This document shows positions 1-11,757 of a stretch of DNA of 64,000 nucleotides, one piece after another. The stretch covers positions 31,941,437 to 32,005,436 of the forward strand of contig CP141138.1 of the NCBI GenBank assembly GCA_035236585.1. The letters run 5' to 3'. Position numbers and translations under genes: made by a program. The notes under the pieces are model-generated. The model was not told the DNA's origin, searched no databases, and worked only from the letters and a program-made list of their open reading frames with translations. Numbering within the stretch: position 1 is the stretch's first letter; every line of letters starts with the position of its first letter. The stretch comes from Warburgia ugandensis (taxonomy: Eukaryota > Streptophyta > Magnoliopsida > Canellales > Canellaceae).

Positions 1-842
1 TTTGCACGGGGAGATTCTATGTTGCATGCTATTTCCAGATGATATAGTTTTAATTGATAAGACAAGGCAGGGCTTAAACACAAGGCTAGAGTTGTGGAGA
101 GCAGCATTAGAACCTAAAGGATTTAAAATCAATCGACCTAAGACAAAGTATATAGAATGCAATTTTAGCAAGGAGAGGAGCAAGAGTGGAGCACTAGTAA
201 ATATTGATAACCAAGAAGTCCCCATAAAAGACTACTTTCGGTACTCATGATCGATGATTCATGAGAGTGGAGAGATTGAGATGGAGGTTAACTAGAGAAT
301 CCAAGTGGATTGGAACTTGAGATGTGTCTCTAGAGTTTTGTGTGATTGGCGGGTGCCACTTAAACTGAAAGGAAAATTCTATAGGTGGCTATAAGGCCCA
401 CCATGCTCTATGAATTTGAGTATTGGGCAGTTAAAGAACATCATGTTCACAGGATGAGCATAGCAGAAATGAGGATGTTGAGATGGACGAGTAGCAAGAC
501 AAAAATCATAGAATTAGGAATGAGAACATTAGAGGAAACTTAGGAGTAGCACTAATATTTAACAAGATGGGGGAGATTAGAATTAGGTGGTTTGGACATG
601 TCCAATGTAGACTGAAAATAGCACCAACTAGAAGGAGTAAGGCAATGCAAGTCAAAAGTTTTCAAAAGCAAGGCGAAGGCTTAAAAGAACATGGATAGAA
701 GTGGTGAGAAAAGATTTAAAAATTTTGGGACTAAATGAAGCTATGATACTTAATAGAGGGGAATGGAGGAACAAGATTCATGTGGCCGACCCCTAATCGG
801 GATTAGGTCTTGATGATGATGATGATGATGATGATAATGATA
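1..842 (+). mobile_element. RTE-clade LINE, 3' end (decayed)
   Basis: This is the 3' end of a non-LTR retrotransposon; the 5' part lies outside the window. The first 250 bases encode a late reverse-transcriptase segment. Downstream, broken frames still read like the RTE C-terminus (a rearranged 'LRWFGHVQ'-type stretch near 580-610 and 'HVADP' at 778-794). The element ends in a (TGA)n tail at about 811-839, which is the typical RTE 3' terminus. Stops and frameshifts are frequent, so it is dead. It lies in antisense relative to the SGF11 exon next to it and probably sits in a downstream intron of that gene. No target-site duplication can be tested because the 5' end is missing. Confidence 0.85.
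2..250 (+). pseudogene. RTE reverse transcriptase fragment
   Basis: An 82-codon open stretch of LINE reverse transcriptase. It contains the catalytic block as FPDDIVLID (usually FADDIVL in this clade, so the residue before the two aspartates has changed from Ala to Pro), followed by the region containing LELWRAALEPKGFKI and the KTKYIECNFS motif typical of RTE elements. It ends in a stop at 248-250, after which the homology continues in other frames. This is a fragment with no independent function. Confidence 0.85.
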
Positions 843-1104
843 AAACAATTGAAGAATTTAAGTTGTGACTGCATGCCACCCGCATTATGCGTTTGGTCAA
901 GCAACTAGAAACAAAGTGCATCTAATTGCTTTCATTGAACAAATGATGCAATTGATAGGCTGGGTAATCCATGCTTGAAGCACCATCTATTTGAGTTACA
1001 AAAAAGTACATCCATAAAAAGGAATTGTGCAGTAAACTAAAGAATATCTACTGAAACCTAAATCAGAAACTCAAGAATTAGCAAATTGGAGTGTGGAAAC
1101 CTAC

Positions 1105-1416
1105 CTTCCCCATGCACTTCTCCAGATGAGGAGCAAACCTTCCAGCCATGATTGATCGACCACAATTCATGCACTCAAAGATCTCATTGGCAACAGCAGG
1201 ATGGGTTTGTCCAAATATATCAACCACGTATTTACTATTTGTTTCCCCACTGTTGCTAGGATCAGCAACCCTAACCCGAGCCTGAGCTGACAGCCTCAAT
1301 TCTTCTTCTTCTTCTTCCAAATTGCGATCGAGGCCCAACCGAGCAATTCGGTGGCATTCAGATGCAACATCCACTATTATGGAGTCCAGAAGATCCTCAA
1401 AGAAATGGCATGATAA
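1105..1416 (-). CDS. SGF11: SGF11, SAGA deubiquitination-module subunit (internal exon)
   Basis: Internal coding exon of the plant homologue of SAGA-associated factor 11 (ATXN7L3/Sgf11 family). In the nucleus the family links the ubiquitin protease (UBP22 in Arabidopsis) to SAGA and helps remove ubiquitin from histone H2B. The translated exon starts with an N-terminal helix (FEDLLDSIIVDVASECHRIA), then an acidic run of six Glu (EEEEEE) and VVDIFGQTHP, then the Sgf11 zinc finger with the pattern C-X2-C-X11-H-X3-C (CMNCGRSIMAG...HLEKC). The exon ends in phase 0 right after MGK at a GT donor (1104-1103). On its 5' side there is an AG acceptor (ATGCAG at 1422-1417), so the ATG inside that acceptor is probably not the start codon. 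Plant proteins have about 14 more N-terminal residues and a basic C-terminal tail; those exons are not identified here. The reading frame is intact, with no stop. Confidence 0.93.
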
Positions 1417-2766
1417 CTGCATATGGGCATAACATAAAAAAGAAATGAACTGGAATAGATGGAATAGGAATCAATATGCAGAAAAAAAAAAAAGAGTGAG
1501 TAATTGCCTACAATGTGCACCGAGAGTTTTGTTGTCAAAGAACAGAGAGGTAAAGTTTTTATTCTTGGAAGACTAATGAGTTCCTCATAGCAAGAAGTAA
1601 CTCATCAAATATAATAAAATTTTATGAGATGCTCTGGGTTGTTTTGGAGTGAGCTGTTTTCAGGAATAAGCTATTTAGAAACTCTTTGTTAGACAGAAGG
1701 GATACAGGTCAATGTCAGGCCTTAACATGAGCATTTTGAAATGATACAAACTAACTGAAAAAACACTCTGTTTGATGCACTTCCGCTTTAAGGATAACAA
1801 GTATGATATTGAGATGAAATTCTTTATTTGGAAATAAACATGTTCTATGAGAAAGAAAAGGATACCAAAAAGGATGATATTCTTTATTTGCAAATAAACA
1901 TGATTCCACAAGAAACAAAAAGATATGAAATAGTTCAAATGGAAAGCTGAATAATATTAATCCTCAGGAGCAAAAATCTTCTACCCAAGGATTCTGCTCC
2001 AACTCCTCGTTTTGGAGACCACTTATAACTAGCTTAAATTGTCCTTCCGATAAGAAGTGAGGCACATGCTTGAATGAAATATTCAGACTGGAAAATAGTA
2101 TTTCCCACCATCTGTTAGAAGAGTAAACCTTGCTTGAGTATGCTTCTAGCAAAAGTGTTCCCCGACCAAATGCTTCAGGTTGTTTCTTATTTTTATTTGT
2201 TCCCTGGGGAAAGAGAAGAAGAAAGTGACTAAGACCAGAAGGGATCTCCTACTGTTTTCAGAAGCAAAGAAATGAAGTGACAAGCTGCTCATCAAATCTA
2301 AGTTTCTGATGAAGTGGAATTTGGGCCCAAGTCTCAACACATTTTGAGTCCTGGGATTTCAAGATGATATAGAAGACCGGCCATTTAGATGCACTTTTGG
2401 AGCATGAAATGGAACTTACTTGTCTAACAGGGTATGGCTAGTTTTCATAGCTTCCAGTCTAAACGTAAAATATACCTATAAGAATACTCAAGCCTAATTG
2501 TTGTTTAGAATAGGTGGAATAATGAGGGATTTTGAGAGAAGCATGACTTAAAAGGACACATTTCAACATGCTTCAAATGTCCAGAAAATATTTCTTCATA
2601 TATAAGGGGAGAAAACCTAAGAGAGCGTGTAAGTAGTACATGAGTTTTTATGAAGCCCAGCTAGTTTGTCGGTGACTGCTCCATTCATAGACAAAGCAGA
2701 GCTAGACAATCATCCATATGCTATTCTCATGGCGCTCTTTTGATTTATGTTAGCAGGCAAAAAGAG

Positions 2767-3035
2767 AAATGTCATCATATATAGCTAGAGGAGAAAGACA
2801 TGGAAAATACAATTGGTAGAGTAGGAAAAAGTCGGGAGATTTATTTTAAAGCCAGAACTTGTTGCTGGTTTTGAAATGGATGGAGGAAGACATGGGAATG
2901 TCACCATATATAGCTTCAGGAAATGTCATCATATATAGTTTGAGGAAAATACACGGAAAATACAACATGTAGAATAGCAAAAAGTCCAGGGAGATTTATT
3001 TTAAAGCTAGAACTTATTTACAAGTTTTGAAATGA
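2767..3035. repeat. Direct repeat with 154-bp offset
   Basis: A segment starting at 2767 (containing gtcatcatatatag at 2771) recurs from 2923 (same motif at 2925) with about 110 bp of alignable sequence, ending in gagatttattttaaagc and a gttttgaaatg block in both. A third, shorter copy of the motif (gtcaccatatatag) begins at 2899. The copies are clearly diverged. This is a local tandem duplication in noncoding DNA. Confidence 0.8.
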
Positions 3036-5100
3036 AACAAAAGTTATGTCCTGCAGAAATGAATAAATGAACCCACAGCATTAAAAATAACTACTAGTAA
3101 CTGAAATGCTAGATATGCTGTTTTCAGAAAGCAAATTATCAACATCTCCCTTTCATTGACATGTCCAAAGTGAAGAAAAAGAAAGACTAAAACAAGCAGG
3201 AGGTTTCCAACTACTATCATAGACATTTCTGGTGCATCCTCCTAAGCAAAAAAGCAAACTTACTTGTGAATGGGGGGATGAATTGTCATCATTTGGTATT
3301 GACATGTGTACAGAAACTTCAGCACACCCAGAGAGGGCTAATAACGAAAGACTTTAGCTGCAGACAAAGTCAGTATATTCCCATATTAGCTTGTTATTCC
3401 AGAAAAACTTGTAATAACATTAACTGGCAAAGAAATAATAAGTTTACTATGTCAGAAATCAAGAAACATAGGCTATATAGCATATAGCAAACTTGAAGAC
3501 AAAAGGAATCCACAAATCAATCTGTTACCGCATAATCCATAAAGTATAATGCCGCTAAGCTTAGGGATCAACTAACACCTGGTAGAAGAATTTCAAACTA
3601 GTGAGTGCTGACTTTTAAGCATCCGAGGCAGTTCACAGCATGAAAAATAGAGCTTACTATTATTATCTAATGATAACTGTAACAGCTGGTAGAAGAAAGC
3701 ACAAACAGAGACAGTTTATTCATTATGACCAGCTTGATGTCATTACCACACTGATATTGGTTCTGTTAGAAGTGTTCCTATGTGGATACCCCTGATAAAG
3801 GTTACTGCATTTGCTTTATACTTGCATGCATAGCATTTTTATGTTCATTTTATAAAAGAGACATTAGTAGTATGCTAGCATGTTTATGAGAAATGTTTTA
3901 CCCCCTTTCCCCACCTTAATAACTCTCATCTCCTCTCTACATTCTTCTATTGAACATGCAAATGATTTACATTGTATATAAGTTGGGTGTTCAGGAGTGG
4001 AGCAGATCCTGAAGAAGGGCATACCCTCATCAAAAGCTCAGTTCCTTCAATTCTTCCTGCTTAGATTTTCTCCCTTCTCAATCTCTAATCTTTTAGCCCC
4101 CATTTTTCTTGGTAAAATGCACCATATTAACGTTAGCATTTGAACAGAAGTCGAAGTCTAAAATAAGGGACATTCGGCATAGGAGGCATTTTAGCGTTAT
4201 AGTTGACAACAGGTGCAAGTCTCCCAATTTTGCATCTCTGAGAGGGTGATGCTGATATAAAGATTTTATTTATTATCAATTTTTATAATGGATGGTTGTG
4301 CTAGGAATTCAATCCACCTATTCTATCACACCCATCCATCTTTCTCTATATGCATTCTAGATTTGTTTGATTGCTACTTAATAGCTACTTTTGCAGATTG
4401 TCAAAATTCAAGAGCCTCTAGCTGAATGCACAAGGTTAGATTTCTTCAGTATGTATTCAGAAGTTTCCTATGAGTTTGTTATCATTAGTCAATTAACTAG
4501 AACTTTAAATCATTTGGTGATGTTTCTTCCTTCTCATTATGTATTTCAGGATATCCTAATGAAGAAGGCGATTGGAGGTAGAGAACATAACCGACTATGT
4601 AACTAAAATGGACCATGCTCACATACAGCATTGCAGTCATCTTTTCTCCTCTCCAGTGGCACTCGTGTCTCAGCCATCTGTCCTTGCAGAAGTTCAGTTT
4701 CTAGTCACATCCATACTGGCTTGCTTATAGTTCCCAATATCACCTGAGCTTTCTCTCCTCCTTCAACTTGATGGCCTTTACCCTGCTACAGACCTTCACT
4801 CTGAACAGTCTATCCGTCTGCTACTTTCAGTGCCAAGCTTCAAGGTTCTCTTCTCCATAGGATCTTCCAATAAGTATCAGGGAAGATAACATGGTCAAGC
4901 ATAAGAGTCATTTCCAGCACATTAGCTCCCTCATTAACAGAAAGCTTATCATCAGTCTGAATTGTACCATTAGCTGGCCACAATGTGCTCAAAATGCAGA
5001 CCACTCTGCTTCTTTACCTATGCTGTATCTTCCTGTAAACACGCCCTCAGGAATGCTTTTCCCTGGCAGTGGTCAGACACATCTTTTTGGGTTGGAGAAC

Positions 5101-5130
5101 CTCCAAGATGTGGTCGCACACATCTTGGAG
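5101..5130. repeat. Perfect 12-bp inverted repeat (hairpin)
   Basis: Arms ctccaagatgtg (5101-5112) and cacatcttggag (5119-5130) are perfect reverse complements around a 6-base loop. No transposon or terminator context was recognised. It lies within an otherwise unclassified stretch of the presumed intron. Confidence 0.85.
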
Positions 5131-5315
5131 GAGCCTCCTAAATATATGGTCAACGCCAATCTTAGTCTCACTTTGGTTTTCTTCATAACATATCAATTTC
5201 ATCCACTCAAAACAATTAGTTTTCTCTTTGGTAGCTTCATTAATATGCAGTTCTATTGTGTTTTTAACTCCTTCCAATGATATTTTGATGGATAAATGAG
5301 TGAAAACTATATTAT

Positions 5316-5479
5316 AGTGTTTCCATAAAAGGGGAAGACCACAAAGGCCTATAGTAGGCAGCCTTACCTTGCATTTTGCAAGAGGCTATTTACACGCCTT
5401 GAATCTATGACCTCAAGGTCACACAACGACAACTTTTACCGTTGCACCAAGGCACCCCTTCATATTCCAGTGTTTCCAT
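5316..5479 (-). mobile_element. Au-type SINE, shortened, with 11-bp target-site duplication
   Basis: A tRNA-derived SINE of the plant Au family on the minus strand, body 5327-5468. Read on the minus strand it begins with the pol III A-box region (GGTGCCTTGGTGCAACGG), continues with the B-box-like region (GACCTTGAGGTCA...TTCAAGGC) and the family hallmark GCAAGGTAAGGCTGC, then jumps from the ...CTTCCCC position to a short T-rich end. The GGACC...GCACC segment of full-length Au elements is missing. It is bounded by the exact direct repeat agtgtttccat at 5316-5326 and 5469-5479. Confidence 0.92.
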
Positions 5480-6734
5480 CCAACAACTTATTTCTATAAC
5501 TTCTTCCTTTCCCCCCTAGGAAGTCTATATGATTAAGTATTTTATCATGTCCCCATATAACACTGCTCGACCAATCAATTAACCGCCACTTATTGCCATA
5601 GCTAAAAGTTCACACAGTGGCTCAGTCTAGGTCCAGCAAACATCTTTAGGATGTCTGTTACAGGCATGTTATATGTTGGCAGTTTTACCACTTAATAAAT
5701 GAGAACTTTTCCTTTAACTGTATTTATTGGTGACAAGCCTTTACAAAGATAAAAGTCACATATTTTATAATAATTTTATACTAGCTCATTAGGAGATGTG
5801 GATGGACTCAAGGATCAGTTGTAGTGATTCTAACCATTTGGTCACATACCCTGTCACAATTTTTGTATGTTCAAATCCACTCACCATTTACAAGAAAAAC
5901 ATATCACCTTCTGGAAATGAGATAGGCTATATGGTGTTGCTATCCTTCTTTACCATGACTATAATTCCATTCTCCACCTGAATTTCTCAGTAAGCAATCT
6001 ACCAAAAAGGAAAACTCTGGTTTCCCAAAGGCTGTGATTGCCTTATCAATCAATTGCCCATACAGTAAAGTATGTTTGTGGAAGTAATTCCATGACAGTG
6101 TCAACTAAAGTGAATAAGTACATGACATGTATATAATCAAACACTCCAAGTAAGAAATAGAACAACCAACAATTTAGACTTGTTAACCAAAGTGTGCAGT
6201 AGAACCTTGTCCATGCTAATTCTAAGCAACATACAGAGCAACAGAGTTTTCATTTTCAAGGGTAGCTGTATGGCAATATTACCAGCATCTACTATAAAAT
6301 GCATTTCAGAAAATCAGATATTCTACAAAGGCAATTTTATTACATGAACGAAGAAGAGTTATTAACATCTTGGTAATGATTTTTATTCAAGACTTTAACA
6401 ACAAAAGCTTAGTTCCCAAGAAGTGTCCCTGAGGTAGGGAAGCATTAATCTTGGATTCGTGTTTCAGAAGCGGGATGCGAAGTGCAAATCCTAATATTGG
6501 TAATTCGCGCTTTCCCAGGTGGGATTCATGCTTCTCAATGAATCTGGTTCTGGTCAATTGCATTCGTTCTTTCAATCAAGCAAAGTCAAGTTTCCAATCA
6601 AGCTGGAGACACATTTCTAAGTTATTTATGGATTGACCTTCATGGGGTTCTCCATAAATAATTCAATCTTCAATTATATTTGGCAAAAGAAGGGGGCAAT
6701 GCATACTTCCCCCTGAAACTCATCTAGCATTCAG

Positions 6735-6786
<52 letters not shown>

Positions 6787-8560
6787 AGCCCCAATCTATT
6801 GATTTATCTGATGAAAATAGCCAATTTCTGGCCAAAAATTCTGAAAAGTCGTGTTAGCTCCGACCAATCAAGGAAAAACAGCTGAAAATCTCTGTTTTCA
6901 GTTCCTTTTTCTGTTTTGAAGAAGAAGCAAAGAGTTTTGTTTCAGTTCAGTTTTAACATCTTATAACTTTTCGAGTTAGTGCTTACTAGATATGAAATAT
7001 GGGTGTTAAATTTAGTTTTAAATGGAAAATTATACAAATTTTGTGTTTACAGCTTTTCTGGAACTTTTATTTGGAATTTTTGGTATACATTTTTAATTTT
7101 TCATATTTTCTTTTCCACACTTCAAGCTTCCACCTTAAAAAAATATGCACTTCCCACTTTTGCACCTGCTTCCCTTCTTGCTTCTTGCACTGGCAACTAT
7201 GCAGAGTGGCAGCCACTTTTCATACTTGAAATGCCAATAACCAAAATCAGCTAGTCATGAAATGAAATGACAAAAGTTGCAAACTGATGGATAAAGAATA
7301 GACTTAGTGATGGCTACATATTATACTTTCAAGTGCAGATCATAAAAAAATTGATTTATTGATTCAAATCTAGCAACCTCTGCATTAGAATGAATCTTCA
7401 ACTCAATTTCTTGAGAAGTTAAGAAGCCCTGCACTGTTCCTAACTGCCTATACCTCTATAGCAAGAACTTTCCAGATAGATGAAAGCGTGATGGAAGACT
7501 AGAAGCGATCAGTTAAAGATCCAACATAACCAGCAAGGCCACAGCACTTCATTCAAAATGTTCGTCCCAAACTAACCTTGAAGTATGAAGAAGGTGATAA
7601 GATACTTCATTTTGGACTATTTCATGAAGAATTTGAAGGTACTGTTCTTCTGCAAAATCTTAACTAAGATTTAGCCATGCAAAAGGATGGTACAACTAAT
7701 CAATCTTTTGCCCTCAGTACGGATGTTAAGTCCCTCTGGATACTTTAACTCCAACTGTCCAAATCATTTTGTAGTTAGACTGAAGAAATTTACAGCTTGC
7801 ATAATGAACAAGTATTATGTTTGCAAGTCAAAACCATTTTACAGAACCTTGCAAATATTCACTCCATTAAGTCCCATTTGTTCCGGAATGAAAAACAGGC
7901 ATTCAACGACAAGACTAGTTTGTAGCTGCAATATATAGCAGCATAGCCACAGTGGTATTTGAATAAGTTAACTATATTTCAAAAACAAAGCCCAAGCTTC
8001 TTAATGTGTGACATTTCTGAATCACTGAAAAGTTCTTATATTTTTTTGAAATAATTTTTTTTACGAAATTAGCATAAACTCACAAAATTACCAAATAAAA
8101 CTCAAATTTCACGGATAACTTATATAAGTGTCTAACATTCTTTCTAAATCTAGTAAGAAATTCAGGTTAGAATTTAAATTCACTTGCTAATAATTCTTTT
8201 CCAAAACCTTTTCCAAGTGATTGGAAATGTTTGTAGCTATGTCTAGCAGCATCAGATACTCTTCACAAACAATGCAATTGCCGGTATGCTAAAATAGGAA
8301 AAATAATTCGTGCAATCTATTCATTGCTCATAATTAATCAACAGCGCATTCTTCACTTCAAGGCAGTAGCATCTCAGATCAACCATCAAAAGAAGCAAAG
8401 AAGACCAAAAAGCAAAGGAAAATTTGGTCCAGAAAATCTAGGAGATCATAATTTTTTAAGCTGCCAGTAAGATCAGTCCTCCAGTGTGCTTGCGTATTTT
8501 CAGATAATCTGGAATCAGATTTAGACGATCGAGAATTACGTGAACAGAAAATTCTCTTCT
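5480..8560. other. AT-rich noncoding DNA
   Basis: No coding segment, transposon terminus or RNA gene recognised apart from the dinucleotide repeat at 6737-6785. Open frames such as 6979-7254 and 7687-7938 are short, start in arbitrary context and resemble no family known to me. The stretch may be intron if the leader exon proposed at about 8.6 kb belongs to SGF11. Confidence 0.35.
6737..6785. repeat. (TC)n microsatellite
   Basis: About 49 bp of uninterrupted TC dinucleotides. Confidence 0.98.
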
Positions 8561-8569
8561 TAGATTTAC

Positions 8570-8720
8570 CTTTTCTCTTCTCAAGGGTTTCGATGAAGGC
8601 CCAGCTTCCTTCAGCTTCAAGAGTGCCAGAGAGGGAGAGTTAACGCTTTTGTTGAGGTCCTTGCGAATGCTTTTGGTTTGCTCCCTAGTCCTTGCTGACA
8701 AACCTTTGTAGACCCACCTG
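8570..8720 (-). other. Possible 5' leader exon with splice donor (upstream of SGF11)
   Basis: On the minus strand this stretch has the look of a plant transcript leader. It is less AT-rich than its surroundings, has a CTCTCCCTCTCT tract, and ends in AAAAG followed by the donor GTAAAT (intron starting at 8569). It lies in the same orientation as SGF11, 7.2 kb upstream. Promoter-like motifs lie further 5' (see 8742-9207). No start codon in it gives the expected SGF11 N-terminus, so if it belongs to that gene it would be untranslated. Low confidence: no transcript evidence can be seen. Confidence 0.25.
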
Positions 8721-8741
8721 TACAATGTGGACACATGATCA

Positions 8742-9207
8742 GGCCCATTAATCTGACAAATAGAAATCGGATGCCTCTGACTTTGTCTTAATCAGATTAT
8801 CCTATGCCATTGATCAGGAAATTCTTCTTTAGATCCGTAGAATAATCGGAACCATTTATTTTGGATGGAGGATATCAGCTTCGAATGGATTGAAGCAATG
8901 TCAATCTCCTGCCGATGATCTTCAACGTTTAATAGTATAGATAGGCACAAAGATTTTCCAATGTGAACCAGAAGTTCTGCAGATCCCTAGATCATGACAA
9001 TAACTCTCAAGCCCTCTCAGAACATTTGTTTTTCAGGCCCACGTGTGTAAGAGGGAAAGATCGAATTAGTTCTCTCAGCACTCTACGTGCCATTCTCATT
9101 CTTGCTGAATTTGACTTGATTGGATGATCCGGGACACATGATGTGTGTTTTAGGTTCCCCGGGCATGCACTCCATTGATTTATTATGAAAATAATGTAGG
9201 TCACGTG
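8742..9207 (-). promoter_or_regulatory. Promoter-like motif cluster (site II and G-box cores)
   Basis: TGGGCC (site II, TCP-binding type) occurs on the minus strand at about 8742-8748 and 9036-9041. The palindromic CACGTG G-box core occurs at 9040-9045 and 9202-9207. Both motif types are common in plant promoters, and the cluster lies just upstream of the possible leader exon. Motif matches of six bases also occur by chance, so this is suggestive only. Confidence 0.25.
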
Positions 9208-9610
9208 TTGGTCGTATGCTAGTAAATGAGCCCATTGTCATTTATGACTGCTTGAGATTATAACTGTATGATTTTTCTGAAGTGTTGAATCATATCCAAA
9301 TATTCTCCTTTTTTTACATAATTCTAAACCTTTAATTTTATGTTGGATAACTCTAACCTTATGATTTTCCTAAGCATCCGAAACATCTCTCGTTCTCTTT
9401 CTCTTTCTCTAGTGCTTTTGGAAGTTAGGGATAGGCAACCACTAAATAAACAATGGAGGGTAGATGAAAAAATGTTAATGTGGTTCTCTCGAAATAAAAG
9501 AGAGAGTTGATAATCCCACACCCTTTTTTACTAATGCCACACCATCTTTTGGGTTTTATGGTAAAACTACATGTGTAATCCATTTTTTTGAGTAATCGAA
9601 TTGTTCATCC

Positions 9611-9812
9611 ATCTTGTTGTAGAGAGCCTTGGTGCAATGGTAAAGTTGTTGTCATATGACCTTGAGGTCATGGGTTCAAGGCGTAGAAACAGCCTCTTAC
9701 AAAAATGCAAGGTAAGGCTGCGTACTATAGACCCTTGTGGTCAACCCCTTCCCCAGACCTGTATACATAGGAGCTTGGTGCACCATTGCTGCCCCTTTTA
9801 TCTTGGTGTAGA
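9611..9812 (+). mobile_element. Full-length Au-type SINE with target-site duplication
   Basis: Au SINE, plus strand, body 9624-9799. Visible in order: gccttggtgcaatggtaaag (A-box region), gaccttgaggtca and gggttcaagg (B-box region), gcaaggtaaggctgcgtact, gacccttgtggtc, cttccccagacc, gagcttggtgcacc, and a short terminal T run. The flanks are direct repeats, atcttgttgtaga (9611-9623) and atcttggtgtaga (9800-9812), matching at 12 of 13 positions. It has all parts of the family, unlike the copy at 5.3 kb. Confidence 0.95.
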
Positions 9813-10420
9813 TGGGCAATATCTTAAAAATCATATATTTTAAATGATCCAAAAATTGATCCTTTTAATTTCTTAATATTGTTTAGTCTTCCACCGTTGA
9901 TTTGAGCAATAAAAAAAAATCAACAATACACTCATCAAATGATGAATGTGATTTTTGGGGTCAGATCACCTCTACTTCAAAATAACTAAAATGAACAGTT
10001 GAGATTACTATGAAAGGGGGGGCCCTTTATATAAAAATATGATAAAACTCTAAAAGAGGGTGTGTAATTAGTACCAAAGGGGTGTGGTAATATCAACTCC
10101 CTAAAATATGACTTGTTTCCATTTACGTCTACAGCATAGTGGTTAGGGTATACCCTGCTATGGTGCAAAGTCTTGTCAATCCGTCACCATTCCCCTGGTA
10201 GAGAATACAAAGGAAAAACAATGCCCATTGTTAATCTATGCTATTTGGGAATTTTTATGCACTAGTTTGGGTTTCAATATGATATGTAAGAAGAGAAAAA
10301 GAAAGAAGTTAGGTCAGAGAGAAGGAAGATTTTGTTCCTAGTCTTTGTAATTTCATTCTTCATGGTCTTGTGAAGAAGAGAGAAAGGAAGAAAATCAAGA
10401 CTATAGATCAAAGAGAAAAA
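9813..10420. other. Noncoding DNA, nothing recognised
   Basis: AT-rich sequence with no supported gene or element. A tRNA-like stretch near 10.13-10.2 kb was considered and rejected (listed separately). Confidence 0.3.
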
Positions 10421-10945
10421 GATCCTTTCAACTGGGAAGTTGAATAAGAGATGTTGTTCTCCTTCAAAGATCCAAATTGTTAAATAGTTTTGGTAGATAC
10501 TTCAGTTTTCAAATCTAGAGTTCAGACTAAAAGCTACTAACTCTTGATTTGAAATATTATCATGGCCTTGAAAAATTCAGGATTTGCAGGCAGTGTTTTA
10601 AATTTTCTATTTTTGCAATTTGTAAGTTAGTAGAATGCTAACATTGTTATAAGATATAGTTGGGTACCACACAACAAAATAAAAAAAGTAGACCAGTTAA
10701 GATCCTTTTAGTAGGGGAGTTGAATTGGAGGTGTTGTTCTCCTCAGAAATTAAATTGTTAACTAGTTCTCATAGATACTTCAATCATAGATGTAGATTTC
10801 AGTCCAGAAGCTACTAGCTCTCCATTTGGAATACTATTATGGCCATGGAGAATTGTGGACTTGTAAGTGGTCTTTGAAAATTGCTACTTTGCAATATGTA
10901 AATTAGCAAATCATATTATATAGTTGAGTATCACAAAACAAGTAG
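10421..10945. repeat. Tandem duplication, 280-bp period
   Basis: Two diverged head-to-tail copies: 10421-10690 and 10701-10945. Shared landmarks in the same order are gatccttt, gttgttctcct, tagatacttca, agctactaactct/agctactagctct, tatggcc and tagttgggta/tagttgagta. No coding potential is evident in either copy. Confidence 0.85.
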
Positions 10946-11670
10946 ACGTACATTTTTGTGTTGGAAAATAGTTAACTTATGCAAAACTGAATTCTTGGAA
11001 CATAGATTAGAGGCATGCTACAAATGTTTCTTCTTGAAGATAGTTGATGCCTCCCAAATGTGCAAGGGATCTTAGCAGCTCCATCTTCGAGATTCAACCA
11101 AGCCAGGCAATCTTTTACCTTTATTAATTTGCGCTATCAAACTAAGGCTAATACTTTAGTCTTCAAATTATGGTTCCCTTTAGAATAAAACTTAGATCTC
11201 TCTTTTCTATCTATAGTTGCTTCAAACTTCATGTAGAATGAGAATAAGGAAAACATAATTAGTATTTTCTCCTATGCCTAATAACAAATATTCTTCCAAT
11301 CTCAATAGAATGATGATATGGAAAACATAATTCGAACATAGATCAATTTAGAAACAAGATCACATATCAAAGGTTTAAAGTTTCAATGAGAAATTAAACA
11401 GCATGAGCATACCAAACCTAGATAAACTCGTATAAGCAATAACAATTTCACAAGATTAGAAATTCTAGAACTAGAGTACTAGAAAGAGATACACTCAGGT
11501 CTTGTCTCTATCAACTTGAACTCTAGAACTTAGAGAACCTCAAAAGTGGAAGAACTCTTCAATAGTGATGCCAAAATGGGCAAACTCTATAAAGAGAAAA
11601 AGAATAAAATAATGCACAAAAATAGTAAAGTTAAATAAAGAGAGAGTGTGTGTCTTTAAATGAGCAAACT

Positions 11671-11757
<87 letters not shown>

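Larger units (their letters stand above)
1417..5315 (-). other. Probable SGF11 5' intron, no gene seen
   Basis: Low-complexity AT-rich DNA upstream (minus strand) of the SGF11 exon. I searched the minus strand for a short first exon beginning with ATGTC and ending in a CAG/GT donor and found no convincing one. Apart from the repeats listed separately (2767-3035 and 5101-5130), I recognise no coding segment. Short open frames here, such as 4891-5280, show no family resemblance that I know. Confidence 0.4.

Noticed and set aside
3044..3226. Minus-strand frame starting ATG TCT ATG as SGF11 first exon
   Set aside because: It starts with the expected Met-Ser but the following residues are hydrophobic and do not match the acidic Asn/Glu N-terminus of plant SGF11, and no CAG/GT donor follows at the right place.
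4741..4790. Minus-strand KAQ followed by a GT donor as SGF11 first exon
   Set aside because: Upstream in the same frame there is a stop and no ATG between the stop and the donor.
4891..5280. 129-codon plus-strand open frame and an overlapping minus-strand frame
   Set aside because: No recognised domain, no clear splice or promoter context, and the two frames overlap on opposite strands. Likely chance.
10125..10200. tRNA-like stretch (cagcatagtggttagggtat)
   Set aside because: The first part resembles a tRNA D-arm/A-box, but no anticodon or T-arm stems can be paired and no B-box GGTTCGA follows. Not a tRNA gene.
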